DNA of 64,000 nucleotides from Fibrobacter sp. UWB10 (GTDB lineage Bacteria > Fibrobacterota > Fibrobacteria > Fibrobacterales > Fibrobacteraceae). A program made the translations under genes and the position numbers. The stretch is from the NCBI RefSeq assembly GCF_900182935.1, contig NZ_FXUE01000003.1:1-64000 (forward strand), in the 5' to 3' direction. Below, piece by piece: positions 1 to 7,277 of this stretch. Numbering within the stretch: position 1 is the stretch's first letter; every line of letters starts with the position of its first letter. The notes beneath the pieces are model-generated. The model ran no database searches. It was not told the DNA's origin and worked only from the letters and a program-made list of their open reading frames with translations.

Positions 1-413
1 CAGAAGCGATGCAGCTGCCTAGTGAGTGTAACACAAAAAGCTGTGCTGATTTGATTAAGCCTAATCATCAAGGAATTTGCCCGAACGGTTGGCGATTGCT
101 GACATACGATGATTATTACATCGTGGTTCATGCTGATGAGAATGTTGACCCCCTTGTGGAAGGGGTCCGCGCCAGGGCTTTCGGTGGGCACAATTACAGT
201 GGGTATAGCTTGATTGGGGCCGGATACAATTGGGGTTATAAGTTTAGTCGTAAAGATGAATCGACTTATTGGCATTATCCAGAAGAAGGACGTTCTAATG
301 ATGTGAATATCGCTTCTTTTGTTGGATACCAAACAAAAAGTTCGACTTCAAATAGTACTCAGGATACATACAAAACGAATGGTTTCTCTGTCCGTTGTGT
401 AATGGTTGAGTAA
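1..413 (+). CDS. C-terminal fragment of a Fibrobacter-type paralogous surface domain protein
   Basis: The reading frame is open from the left edge and ends at TAA 411-413, so only the C-terminal ~137 residues are visible. The fragment contains GICPNGWRLLTYDDY and ends in NGFSVRCVMVE. These are the hallmarks I recall for the lineage-specific 'Fibrobacter succinogenes major paralogous domain': an N-terminal G-(I/V)-CP-x-GW-(H/R)-LP-like block and a C-terminal SVRCV block. Such domains occur on secreted or surface-attached lipoproteins; their exact role is not known to me. Two cysteines (in CP and RC) could form a disulfide. The first ATG at 9 is internal and should not be taken as the start. 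A hairpin follows at 438-455. Confidence 0.75.
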   Translation, partial: EAMQLPSECNTKSCADLIKPNHQGICPNGWRLLTYDDYYIVVHADENVDPLVEGVRARAFGGHNYSGYSLIGAGYNWGYKFSRKDESTYWHYPEEGRSNDVNIASFVGYQTKSSTSNSTQDTYKTNGFSVRCVMVE

Positions 414-890
414 CCACCATTATCAATGTCTAAACAGAAATCACGTTAGTGATTTCCAATCCGTGTGGCCTTTTTAGCGTGCATCAAAGGAGGTCCCGGC
501 CTTCGCCGGGAAGACAACGGGAGAGGAATGCCCAAAGGCGGAGGAAAGTAAGTCGGCGAGCGAACATTAGAGGCCGAAGGCCGAATCCATGTGAGCGAGG
601 CGAGCTTATACTCATAGAGCATAACTCAACTAAGGCAACAAGTTGCCAAGTTTCGTTTACTTTCTGGAGCCGTGGGCTTTTTCGATCCGTGTGGCTCTTT
701 TGTAAAAAGAAATAAATTTTCGCGAAATTGGCAACAAAACGCCCTAAAAAAGCGTGTGTAGTACAGACAGTGGCTCTGTCTCATTACGGAATGTCCCGTG
801 ATGAAACGCTTAAAGGCTATAAATGATTAGAGAAAGTGTTGCTCATTTTCATTTTTATAATTATATTATAATTATCCAGAGGAAATCTAT
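414..890. other. Hairpin-rich non-coding stretch without a credible gene
   Basis: This 477-nt gap contains several short perfect hairpins: AAATCAC/GTGATTT at 438-455, CCCGGC/GCCGGG at 495-510 and GGCAAC/GTTGCC at 634-647. It also has two copies of ATCCGTGTGGC, at 459-469 and 685-695. One 88-codon frame exists (449-715) but it runs through the hairpins, is rich in Arg/Gly/Pro, has no ribosome-binding site and resembles no family I know, so I do not call it. The right end is AT-rich and carries the brnTA control region. Confidence 0.6.
857..875. promoter_or_regulatory. Perfect palindrome over the brnTA promoter, candidate BrnA operator
   Basis: Two 9-bp arms, ATAATTATA and TATAATTAT, surround one central T. 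The palindrome contains TATAAT-like hexamers and lies 15 bp upstream of the brnT ATG (891); an AGAGGA ribosome site is at 877-882. Type II antitoxins of the BrnA family are known to repress their own promoter, so an operator overlapping the -10 is expected. Binding itself is inferred. Confidence 0.5.
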
Positions 891-1205
891 ATGCAAGTAG
901 AATTCGTCTGGGATGACAAGAAAAATACATCAAATCAAAAGAAACATGGTGTTTCGTTTGAGGAGGCTAAAACCTGTTTCGAAGATGACCATGCAAGAGT
1001 TTTCTTTGATGTTGAACATTCTGCGCAAGAAGACAGGTCAATTCTTATCGGATTGTCAAATCAATTGAGGACTTTGGTTGTTGTATTTACAGAACGAAGC
1101 GGGATTGTTTCCGAACAGTTGATAAATCGCATCATCAGTGCCCGAAAAGCGACAAGAAAGGAATTTCAATATTATTGGAACGCAAGAAAAGGAGATTGCT
1201 TATGA
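891..1205 (+). CDS. brnT: BrnT-family toxin (DUF497)
   Basis: The 104-residue product matches the BrnT fold throughout. It opens with FVWDDKKNTSNQKKHGVSFEEA, the family's W-D-x-x-K-x-x-x-N-x-x-KH-x-V-x-F-x-E-A block (central part), has a middle DRSILIGLS segment and ends with RIISARKATRKEFQYY, the R-I-I-S-A-R-x-A-x-x-x-E box. BrnT toxins are RelE-like ribonucleases that stop translation by cutting RNA; BrnA neutralises them by forming a complex. The gene is preceded by AGAGGA and overlaps the next gene by the ATGA motif (1202-1205), so the two are translationally coupled. Toxin first, antitoxin second is the usual brnTA order. The pair sits beside tRNA-Pro remnants, a common place for such modules. 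Confidence 0.93.
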   Translation: MQVEFVWDDKKNTSNQKKHGVSFEEAKTCFEDDHARVFFDVEHSAQEDRSILIGLSNQLRTLVVVFTERSGIVSEQLINRIISARKATRKEFQYYWNARKGDCL

Positions 1206-1417
1206 AGAAGGAATATGATTTCTCAAAAATGAAGGCCAAGAAGAATCCTTATGCAAAGCTTCTCAAGAAACAAATAACCATAAGATTGAATTCTGATACA
1301 ATCGATTATTTCAAAAATATGGCTGCGGAACTCGGTATTCCGTACCAGGTACTGATTGATTCGTATTTGACGGATTGTGCGAATACGAAACGCAAACTGA
1401 ACATGAGTTGGAAGTAG
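1202..1417 (+). CDS. brnA: BrnA-type antitoxin
   Basis: The product has 71 residues. I chose ATG 1202 because AAGGAGA lies just upstream and it overlaps the brnT stop; the ATG at 1175 would give an unlikely 9-residue extension inside brnT. The N-terminus is basic (MKKEYDFSKMKAKKNPYAK), followed by KKQITIRLNSDTIDYFKNMA and an amphipathic helix ending around LIDSYLTDC. This is the ribbon-helix-helix pattern of BrnA/CopG antitoxins, where the QITIRL strand inserts into the DNA major groove. It should both neutralise BrnT and repress the operon through the 857-875 palindrome. Confidence 0.88.
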   Translation: MKKEYDFSKMKAKKNPYAKLLKKQITIRLNSDTIDYFKNMAAELGIPYQVLIDSYLTDCANTKRKLNMSWK

Positions 1418-1584
1418 GGGGCGGAATAGCGAGATTGCCGAAACGGTCTTGTTATTCCCGTTTCGCCCTTCGGGCTTGCCTGCAACTTTGTTGCAGGTCA
1501 AGGCTTCCGCTCAGCGTTTCACTTCGTTCACTTAGAGCGTAATCGAACTCACTTCGTGAGTTCTTCATCTCGCTCTATTTGCAA

Positions 1585-1626
1585 TAAAAAACGAAAGGAC
1601 ACCCAAATGGTGTCCTTTTCGTTTTT
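1585..1626. terminator. Terminator-like hairpin between the two tRNA-Pro tail copies
   Basis: GGACACC (1597-1603) pairs with GGTGTCC (1609-1615) around a CAAAT loop. The stem extends into A-rich and T-rich flanks, so it could end transcripts in either direction. It resembles the 1772-1809 hairpin in position relative to a tRNA tail. Confidence 0.7.
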
Positions 1627-1771
1627 ATCGGAATAGCGAGATTGACGCCTTCGGCGTCCGCGGCATCGGCTCTGTCATGACAGCCCGCGAGCGGTCTGTC
1701 GCGACGCTCGCCTCGCACGCTTTCGAACTCACGACTTCGTCGTTCGTTCTCAATCCCTCCAAATCCATATA

Positions 1772-1809
1772 AGACAAAAAAGACACCCTAGAAGGTGTCT
1801 TTTTGTCTT
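1772..1809 (-). terminator. Terminator of tRNA-Pro(CGG)
   Basis: AGACACC (1781-1787) pairs with GGTGTCT (1794-1800) with A/T-rich flanks on both sides. Read on the minus strand it starts two bases after the tRNA 3' end and finishes in a T-rich run, fitting a factor-independent terminator. Confidence 0.75.
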
Positions 1810-1810
1810 A

Positions 1811-1884
1811 TCGGAATAGCGAGATTCGAACTCACGACCTCTTGCTCCCGAAGCAAGCGCTCTACCAGGCTGAGCTATATTCCG
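1811..1884 (-). tRNA. tRNA-Pro, anticodon CGG
   Basis: The minus strand folds as a complete cloverleaf of 74 nt. The acceptor arm CGGAATA/TATTCCG is fully paired with discriminator A at 1811, the D-arm contains AGCTCAGCCTGGTAGAGC, and the anticodon arm has CTTGC/GCAAG around loop TTCGGGA (anticodon CGG). The T-arm carries GTTCGAATC. The 3' CCA is not encoded and must be added after transcription. This is the intact source of the two damaged tail copies to its left. Confidence 0.93.
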
Positions 1885-1897
1885 GTTCGGTGGTCCA

Positions 1898-1926
1898 ATA
1901 ATAGAAAAAAACGGAAAGAATTTAAA
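1898..1926 (-). promoter_or_regulatory. Candidate promoter of tRNA-Pro
   Basis: On the minus strand TATTAT (1898-1903) is separated by 17 bp from TTTAAA (1921-1926). The -10 box lies 14 bp before the tRNA 5' end, the same distance as in the better-matching tRNA-Ala promoter. The -35 match is weak (4 of 6). Confidence 0.4.
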
Positions 1927-1962
1927 GGGGAAAGGCGCAAAAAAATGAAAAAAATCGAATTT

Positions 1963-2433
1963 TTATTTCTTGGCGGGCTTTCTGGGGGCTTTTGTCGGGG
2001 CTGGGCGCGGTTTTCCGAGGATCATGATGCTCGATCCGGCGTTGTCGGGCTCGACTTTGTACAGCTGAATGCGGTTGCTCCATTCAGAACGCACCTTGCG
2101 ATCGATAATTCGCTTCACGTTGCCGTAGCTAGGATTCCCGCCGCCGTGGATGACCCTGAGAATCTTGAGGCCTGCAATCATCAGGTCATCGATGCGCCGT
2201 TCTACAGCTTCTGCGGCCTCGTCCGAGGTCATGCCGTGCAGGTCGATTTCGTCTTCGGGTACGGGCAGTTCCCAGGCGCTGGGGCTACGGCGCATCTTAC
2301 GCCCGCGCGGGGAGCGCGCGGGGCGTGCGGCGGCTTGCTCTTCGGCTGCCTTCTGCATTTCCTTGTCCTTGTCTTCCATGTGGTGGTTGTTAATCCACTG
2401 CAGTTGGAATTCTTCTTCTTCGTTTAGCGCCAT
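1963..2433 (-). CDS. Smr-domain protein
   Basis: The 156-residue product has a charged, low-complexity N-terminus (many Glu, Gln, Ala, then Arg/Pro to about residue 50). A C-terminal Smr domain follows, with the IDLHGMT motif at 63-69, a helix EAAEAVERRIDDLM, and VIHGGGNPSYGNVK from 94. The DLHG and HG-x-G signatures define the Smr (MutS2 C-terminal-like) nuclease/RNA-binding fold. The third position of the second motif is G where most relatives have K (HGKG). Stand-alone Smr proteins are variously tied to DNA recombination control or ribosome rescue; which applies here cannot be told. The C-terminal tail is rich in Pro and Lys. Confidence 0.88.
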   Translation of the reverse strand: MALNEEEEFQLQWINNHHMEDKDKEMQKAAEEQAAARPARSPRGRKMRRSPSAWELPVPEDEIDLHGMTSDEAAEAVERRIDDLMIAGLKILRVIHGGGNPSYGNVKRIIDRKVRSEWSNRIQLYKVEPDNAGSSIMILGKPRPAPTKAPRKPAKK

Positions 2434-2590
2434 GATTCTCTCTTTTTGCGGTAAAAAATAGATTTTTTTGCCGAAATTGCTGTTTTTGAATCCGTTTTTG
2501 CCTTCTAATCGTCAATTATTACAATTTTTTGCATTGAATTCAGGTTCTTTTTTCTTATATTGTAATAAAAAGTTGAGATTTTTGTAAAAA

Positions 2591-3424
2591 ATGAGCCGCT
2601 TCTGGAAAATAGCTACTCTTCTCCTGTTTTTGTCTCTTGTGGGTTGCAGTAAAACTGAAATTCCCGAAAACAGGGTGTTTTCTATTGACGACTTGGCGAA
2701 CAAAAAAGTAGGAGTTCTTGTCGGCACAACGGGCGAAATTTATGCCGCCGATTACGGTACCGATTCTACTCGACTCCATGCAGAAAAGTTTGAAACGCTG
2801 TCTCAGGCGGTGGACGCCTTGTTGGAAGGTTCCATTGATGCCGTGCTCACGGACGATGCTCCCGCCAAGGTTTTCGCCCGCAAAAATCCCTCGCTTAGAA
2901 TCCTGAACGAAGTCTTTAAAGAAGAATCGTATGCAGGCGTTGTCGCAAAAGAAAATATGGGCTTGCTGGATTCTGTGAACATCGCTTTGATTCAAATGCG
3001 TGCGATGGGCGTTTACGATTCGATTTTTGATGCCTATATCGGCGGACAATCCAAGTATCACGTTAAGACTGATTCGGTGACAGGTCCTGTTCTTAGAGTG
3101 GCGACCAATGCCGAATTCCCGCCGTTTGAATTTCGTTGCAAAAAACGCGGAATCGTGGGTATCGATATTGAAATTGCCCGTTATGTGGCCAATTATCTGG
3201 GCCGCAATCTCGAAATCATCGATATGGATTTTGACGATATTATTGATTCTGTGAAGGCCGGTAAAGCAGACCTCGGCCTTGCCGCTTTTTCGGTGACCGA
3301 AGAACGTGGGCAGATTGTCAATTTCACAGATCACTACGCCACGTCAAAAATCGTGATTATGGTGCGTAGTGGCGAAGAAGAATCGACTTTCCAGCGTATC
3401 AAGGATACGCTGCTGGGCGGCTAA
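2591..3424 (+). CDS. Amino-acid-type substrate-binding lipoprotein with permuted lobe order
   Basis: The product has 277 residues. Residues 1-18 form a lipoprotein signal ending LSLVGC (Cys19), so the protein should be anchored in a membrane facing the periplasm. It belongs to the family 3 solute-binding proteins (ABC importers for polar amino acids), but the halves are swapped. Residues ~34-150 (DLANKKVGVLVGTTGE, DAVLTDDA, then MGVYDSIFDAYIG) correspond to the second lobe and C-terminal helix of normal members. Residues ~168-260 (LRVATNAEFPPFEF, GIDIEIARYVANYLG, GLAAFSVTEERGQIVNFTD) correspond to the first lobe. The ligand Arg of the T-x-E-R motif is kept (R239). No permease or ATPase gene is adjacent. 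The stop overlaps the convergent acyltransferase gene by a few bases. Confidence 0.85.
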   Translation: MSRFWKIATLLLFLSLVGCSKTEIPENRVFSIDDLANKKVGVLVGTTGEIYAADYGTDSTRLHAEKFETLSQAVDALLEGSIDAVLTDDAPAKVFARKNPSLRILNEVFKEESYAGVVAKENMGLLDSVNIALIQMRAMGVYDSIFDAYIGGQSKYHVKTDSVTGPVLRVATNAEFPPFEFRCKKRGIVGIDIEIARYVANYLGRNLEIIDMDFDDIIDSVKAGKADLGLAAFSVTEERGQIVNFTDHYATSKIVIMVRSGEEESTFQRIKDTLLGG

Positions 3425-4251
3425 ACCCTAAAATTTCCGTGGTAATTCCAGCTCCACTGTTCGGGGTGTTCTGAAATCCACCGCTCCGTTTCTTTTGCAA
3501 TATTTTCGACGAGTTCTTCGGGATTGGTTTTGGGCGGGTAGACGCTTTCAAAACGGATAACGATTTGCCGCTTTGTGTTGGTCCACGTGCGGAACGTGAC
3601 GACGGAAGCTCCCATCTGGTTCAATTTTTGCGGGAGTCGTAAGTAGAGCGTGCTCGCTTGCCCAAAGAGTTCAACGGTGTTGCCTTTGGTGTTCTTGCCT
3701 TGGTCAAAAACCATCGCAAGGATTCCCTTGGTCTTGAACAAATCGCGAATGAGTTTGCCGGTTTCTTCGGGGTGATATTCGGTCAGGTGCGGGTCGCTGC
3801 GGAGTTCTTTGAGCACTTCGCGGAAATCCTCGTTGCCCACGGAATCGGTAATCAGGTGCACGTGTTCGCTGTAGCGGCAAAGAGCGCGGTGCAACAGTTC
3901 GAATGCGCCCTGGTGAATGCTGATGCCAGCAACAGGCCCGTGCTTTAGGGCTTCGCGAATGATTTCTTCGTTTTCGTAGACAATTCGGCTTTCGACGCTT
4001 TTAAAACGGGCGAGTCCGCGGTAAGAATCGAGCGCGTTCCAGAAGATTCCCTTGAACATGTCGCGTGCGCTTACGCTTGTTTTTAAATAGGCTTTCGCGT
4101 TTGCAAGGTGTTTTACCGTGCGCCCGTAAGCGCGCTTGGTATGTAGTGCCTTGTAGACGGGGAACGCAACTGCAAAAAGTGCCGAATAGAAAACATCCGG
4201 CACCCGAAGCAAACTATGAACAAGAATCTTATATGTCTTACTCTTCGTCAA
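3421..4251 (-). CDS. LpxL/HtrB-like lipid A acyltransferase family protein
   Basis: This 276-residue protein of the lysophospholipid acyltransferase superfamily has the catalytic H-x4-E box in SIHQGAFELLH and the family's C-terminal block HPEQWSWNYHGNFR (compare P-x-QW-x-W-x-H-x-R in LpxL/LpxM). The N-terminus carries one hydrophobic segment (VFYSALFAVAFPVY) that would hold it at the inner membrane. It would transfer a secondary acyl chain to lipid A or to another lipid. Its start overlaps the 3' end of the pyrophosphorylase gene upstream by 14 bp, which indicates one transcript. It is somewhat shorter than E. coli LpxL (~306 residues), and the exact acceptor is not determinable. Confidence 0.82.
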   Translation of the reverse strand: MTKSKTYKILVHSLLRVPDVFYSALFAVAFPVYKALHTKRAYGRTVKHLANAKAYLKTSVSARDMFKGIFWNALDSYRGLARFKSVESRIVYENEEIIREALKHGPVAGISIHQGAFELLHRALCRYSEHVHLITDSVGNEDFREVLKELRSDPHLTEYHPEETGKLIRDLFKTKGILAMVFDQGKNTKGNTVELFGQASTLYLRLPQKLNQMGASVVTFRTWTNTKRQIVIRFESVYPPKTNPEELVENIAKETERWISEHPEQWSWNYHGNFRV

Positions 4252-5575
4252 ATTCTAGAATATTTCTTCCGAGTTCTCGTTCGAATACGCGGCGGCTAAG
4301 CCCTTCGCCAGCGTAGCTCAGCGTGGGCGACACCTCGTAAAGCTTACCCGGCTTCACTTCGACATGAGCCTTGCGCAACCATTCGCGGTGAAGGCGACCA
4401 ATCATGGTGCGAGCCGTCTTCGGGCTGTCATTTCCTTCGGCGTTTTTCACGGGCGAGAATTCTTCTTCGCGAACCACACCAAACGGCATCATTGTGCCCA
4501 ATTGCGGGAATGCATCGAACAAGAACTGTTCGAACTTCCAGCACTTTTCGATACCGCAAACGGTCTTGCGGGCGGTGTGCCACGGGAGCTTGCTCGTCTG
4601 CAACTTGCGGAGACCTTCCGTTTTGAACAAGTGAATAGCGATGTTTCCGCCATCGAAAGTAAGGCTTCCGTCGGCATTCGTCATGTCGCGGTAGCTTTCG
4701 GGCAAGTCGCTGTATTCGACCACGCCGGGCTTGTTGTTCTGCAAGGCAAAAATGCCCACCTTTTCATTCGGGCCAGCCTTGTGCACCACCTTGGATGCAG
4801 ACATGCTGCGGCCTTCGCTTGCAAGTGCACCAACGAAAGCCGGATCGCAAATGCGGCAAAGTGCGTTATCGACGCTGTAAAGGAATACATAGCGAACGCC
4901 TTTTTCAATCAACCAAGCGAGAGTACCGCTCTGGGCGAGTGCTCTAAAGCACCCGCCATTGCCATCGGGTACCAAGGCCAAACGGTTGTTTTCGTCAACG
5001 ACGGCCTTCCCGTTCGGGTCAAGAGCGCAAATTGTGCCCTGTTCAAAGAATCGGATGTTTTCGCGGGCGTAACCGAAAAAGTTGTGTTCAGTAAAGAAGT
5101 TGACAGTCGCTTCGTGGTTCAGCGGGCTCGTCATAATGCACCACGGAATTGCATGACCCACTTGGGCGGCCAAGTTCTGCAAGCGTTCTGCCTGCAGCTG
5201 GAATAAGCTCTTGTGACTCGGAAGGCCGATATCGAACATGCCCTTCGGGCCATCGAAACCGAGGCGAGAACCTTGTCCGCCTGCAACGAGGAATGCGGCC
5301 ACCTGGCCCTTGCCCAAGAGAATTTCACCGGTTTCTTTCCAGAAGTCGTAACGTAAGTCGTCGGTTGCAATCTTGAACGGCATCGGCTTCAAGTCGCCCG
5401 AAACGTTGTCGTCGAGCGATGCGTTCGATTTTTCAGTATAAAGCGCTTTGAGTTCTTCCCAGTCTTGGGTAGAAATGTCGCGTTCTAAATTCTTGCGAGC
5501 GTCGCCGCTCAAAGATTCAAGTTTGGCGACCAACTCTTGCTGGCCCGCCGCATTCAAAGTTTCGATGATGTCCAT
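4238..5575 (-). CDS. Eukaryote-type UDP-N-acetylhexosamine / UDP-sugar pyrophosphorylase
   Basis: The product has 445 residues. The nucleotide-binding loop FLVAGGQGSRLGFDGPKG lies at 95-112, preceded by an N-terminal helical region and followed by the UDPGP-family fold (MTSPLNHEAT, ALVPDGNGGCFRAL, VDNALCRICDPAF). The reaction is UTP plus sugar-1-phosphate to UDP-sugar plus pyrophosphate. The GGQGSRLG loop is closer to the eukaryotic UDP-GlcNAc pyrophosphorylase (UAP1) group than to bacterial GlmU or GalU. GlcNAc-1-P is the most likely substrate, but other hexose phosphates are possible. The gene lies directly downstream of mraY (5 bp gap) and overlaps the acyltransferase gene, placing it in an envelope-precursor operon. 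Confidence 0.85.
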   Translation of the reverse strand: MDIIETLNAAGQQELVAKLESLSGDARKNLERDISTQDWEELKALYTEKSNASLDDNVSGDLKPMPFKIATDDLRYDFWKETGEILLGKGQVAAFLVAGGQGSRLGFDGPKGMFDIGLPSHKSLFQLQAERLQNLAAQVGHAIPWCIMTSPLNHEATVNFFTEHNFFGYARENIRFFEQGTICALDPNGKAVVDENNRLALVPDGNGGCFRALAQSGTLAWLIEKGVRYVFLYSVDNALCRICDPAFVGALASEGRSMSASKVVHKAGPNEKVGIFALQNNKPGVVEYSDLPESYRDMTNADGSLTFDGGNIAIHLFKTEGLRKLQTSKLPWHTARKTVCGIEKCWKFEQFLFDAFPQLGTMMPFGVVREEEFSPVKNAEGNDSPKTARTMIGRLHREWLRKAHVEVKPGKLYEVSPTLSYAGEGLSRRVFERELGRNILEFDEE

Positions 5576-5580
5576 ATATT

Positions 5581-6729
5581 CTACCTAATACCGAAGAAAA
5601 TCACCATGCTTACGATGAGCGCGAAGATGCTAATCAGGTGCATGCGCCACACGATTTTGGAATTCATGAGCGGCTTGCTCGGGAAACGGCCTTCCCACTT
5701 CTTTTGGTAGTGGTGGTGGAGCGGTGCGCAAAGGAAGATTCGCTTGCCTTCGCCGGTGGTTTTCTTGGTGAACTTGAACCAGCTAATCTGGAGCAAAACA
5801 GAGCAAGCCTCGGCGATGATGATGATGCACACGATGGGGAGGAAGAGCCCTGCCTGCACCAAGATGAACATAATGCCAATAGCGGCACCAAAGCCCACGG
5901 AACCGGCGTCGCCCATGTAGATTTCGGCCGGAGGGCTGTTGAACCACAAGTAGGCGAGGAGCGCTCCAGCAATCGACATGGCGAGCGGGAATAGTTCGTC
6001 GCAGCCCGGCAGATAAGGAACGCTCAGGTACTGGCTAAAGATAAAGTTGCCGCTTACGTAAGCCACAAGGCCCACGAAAATCATGCTCGAAAGAATGGGT
6101 ACAGAAACAAGGCTGTCGAGACCGTCAGTAAAGTTTGTACCGTTGGCCGAGGCGGCAATCACAAAAGTCATGAATCCAACGAAAATCCAGTTGGGCAGGT
6201 GAATCTGGAAAACGCTAATGGGGCAGAAGGGGATAGTCAGGTCGCCTTTGAGTTCGGGAATGAACTTATAGCAGAATATGGCAACGACCAGGCTAAACAA
6301 GAAATAGAGGAACAAACGAAGACTGCTGGAAATACCGTCGGCCTTGTCCATGTAGTCGGCGGCCTTGAGCTTGCCAAGCTTGATCAGGCGCTTGGCTTTG
6401 ACTTTCGCGATGTCGTCAATGGCGCCCACCGCAGAAAATGCTGCAAGCACAATCAGGGTCGAAATGGTATAGCCGTTCATCTTGCATACCAGGAGCGACA
6501 CGATTTCAACCACAACAACAAGAAGAAGACCGCCCATAATCGGGGGAGACTTGGATTTGCCGTCTTTATCGAAGTCAGAGGTCGCATCGAGGCTCTGGAG
6601 TTTTCGGATGTAAATCGGCATGAAGGTCATGACGAGAATGATTGAGAGCATGGCAGCTGCACCTGCGCGGAACAGACGGCCATCAAAAAGATCAATACTG
6701 GTTAAATGATAAAGCCACTGACAAAGCAT
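5581..6729 (-). CDS. mraY: Phospho-N-acetylmuramoyl-pentapeptide transferase
   Basis: The product is a 382-residue polytopic membrane protein. It has the MraY/WecA superfamily aspartates in AIDDIAKV (D105, D106), NFTDGLDSL (199-207) and MGDAGS (272-277). It also has the MraY-specific loop PLHHHYQKKWE (336-346), which separates it from WecA. It joins UDP-MurNAc-pentapeptide to undecaprenyl phosphate, giving lipid I on the cytoplasmic face. The usual R-x-x-GP-x-xH-x-x-K-x-GTPTMGG block is altered (DKDGKSKSPPIMGG). It is not inside a division/cell-wall cluster here; instead it heads a minus-strand trio with the pyrophosphorylase and the acyltransferase. Confidence 0.9.
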   Translation of the reverse strand: MLCQWLYHLTSIDLFDGRLFRAGAAAMLSIILVMTFMPIYIRKLQSLDATSDFDKDGKSKSPPIMGGLLLVVVVEIVSLLVCKMNGYTISTLIVLAAFSAVGAIDDIAKVKAKRLIKLGKLKAADYMDKADGISSSLRLFLYFLFSLVVAIFCYKFIPELKGDLTIPFCPISVFQIHLPNWIFVGFMTFVIAASANGTNFTDGLDSLVSVPILSSMIFVGLVAYVSGNFIFSQYLSVPYLPGCDELFPLAMSIAGALLAYLWFNSPPAEIYMGDAGSVGFGAAIGIMFILVQAGLFLPIVCIIIIAEACSVLLQISWFKFTKKTTGEGKRIFLCAPLHHHYQKKWEGRFPSKPLMNSKIVWRMHLISIFALIVSMVIFFGIR

Positions 6730-6786
6730 GTTGCAATAATAAAAAAATATAGGCGGATTCGCTGTAAAATTTCTAAATTATAGGGC

Positions 6787-7272
6787 ATGAGTGAATTCCA
6801 TATTGACTGCCCCCATTGCGGTACATCTTTCGACGCCCAGATTCAAGGTGATGGCGCCAACATGATGGTGTTTTGCTGCGCTCGCTGCAAAACACCTTTG
6901 ATGTATTACCATGGTGAGGTTGCTGAACTGGATCGTGACGAATTTGCAGGGCTGCGCCAAAAGCTGACCCGTGCAATTGACGCCGTTGTCAGCAACGGTG
7001 GTGCAATGGGTGCGGTGGCCGAGGCCCTCAAGAAGATGGTGGAAGCCTCCGAGGCTCTGGCCGAAGAACGCTCTGCCGAAAAAGGCGAAAGCCTGCCCAA
7101 CCCGCGTGAAGGTTCTGCCCCGTCGGAATTCGATGCCGCTGCTGAAAACATTGCCGGAGCGATTGCTTCGAATGAACCGGTCCAACCGGCAGTCATTTCG
7201 GACGATGTGCTTGCCGATTTGCAGAAAGACCTCGACGAACTCGATGTCGACAGCTTCTTGGATAAGCTGTAG
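6787..7272 (+). CDS. Zinc-ribbon protein of unknown function
   Basis: The 161-residue soluble protein begins with a zinc-ribbon made of C8-P-H-C11 and C31-A-R-C34. A helical region follows (RDEFAGLRQKLTRAIDAV, AEALKKMVEASEALAEER), then an acidic low-complexity tail ending DDVLADLQKDLDELDVDSF. The metal site is visible; I recognise no named family beyond it. The long predicted helix around residues 50-95 suggests coiled-coil assembly. The gene is divergent from mraY and is followed after 5 bp by a LysE-type exporter, probably on the same transcript, although no shared function is obvious. Confidence 0.7.
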   Translation: MSEFHIDCPHCGTSFDAQIQGDGANMMVFCCARCKTPLMYYHGEVAELDRDEFAGLRQKLTRAIDAVVSNGGAMGAVAEALKKMVEASEALAEERSAEKGESLPNPREGSAPSEFDAAAENIAGAIASNEPVQPAVISDDVLADLQKDLDELDVDSFLDKL

Positions 7273-7277
7273 TTCCT

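Larger units (their letters stand above)
1418..1810. repeat. Two interrupted tRNA-Pro 3'-end copies with hairpin inserts
   Basis: The 15-nt tail of the tRNA-Pro gene, CGGAATAGCGAGATT as read on the plus strand, occurs at 1422-1436, 1629-1643 and, in the intact gene, 1812-1826. In the intact gene it is followed directly by CGAACTCACGAC. In the two extra copies this same continuation is displaced by an insert: CGAACTCAC resumes at 1544-1552 (insert of about 107 nt) and CGAACTCACGAC at 1724-1735 (insert of 80 nt). Both inserts consist of short GC-rich hairpins such as GACGCCTTCGGCGTC. Each tail is bounded by a terminator-like hairpin. No protein gene is visible in this stretch. Confidence 0.8.

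Noticed and set aside
449-715. 88-codon open frame in the left non-coding stretch
   Set aside because: It runs through several hairpins, is Arg/Gly/Pro-rich and lacks a ribosome site or any family resemblance.
1223-1501. 92-codon minus-strand frame over brnA
   Set aside because: It is antisense to a well-supported antitoxin gene and continues into the hairpin repeats.
1418-1810. Possible CRISPR array or three tandem tRNAs
   Set aside because: The repeated 15-mer is spaced 207 and 183 nt apart, too far for CRISPR repeats, and only the third copy can fold as a complete tRNA.
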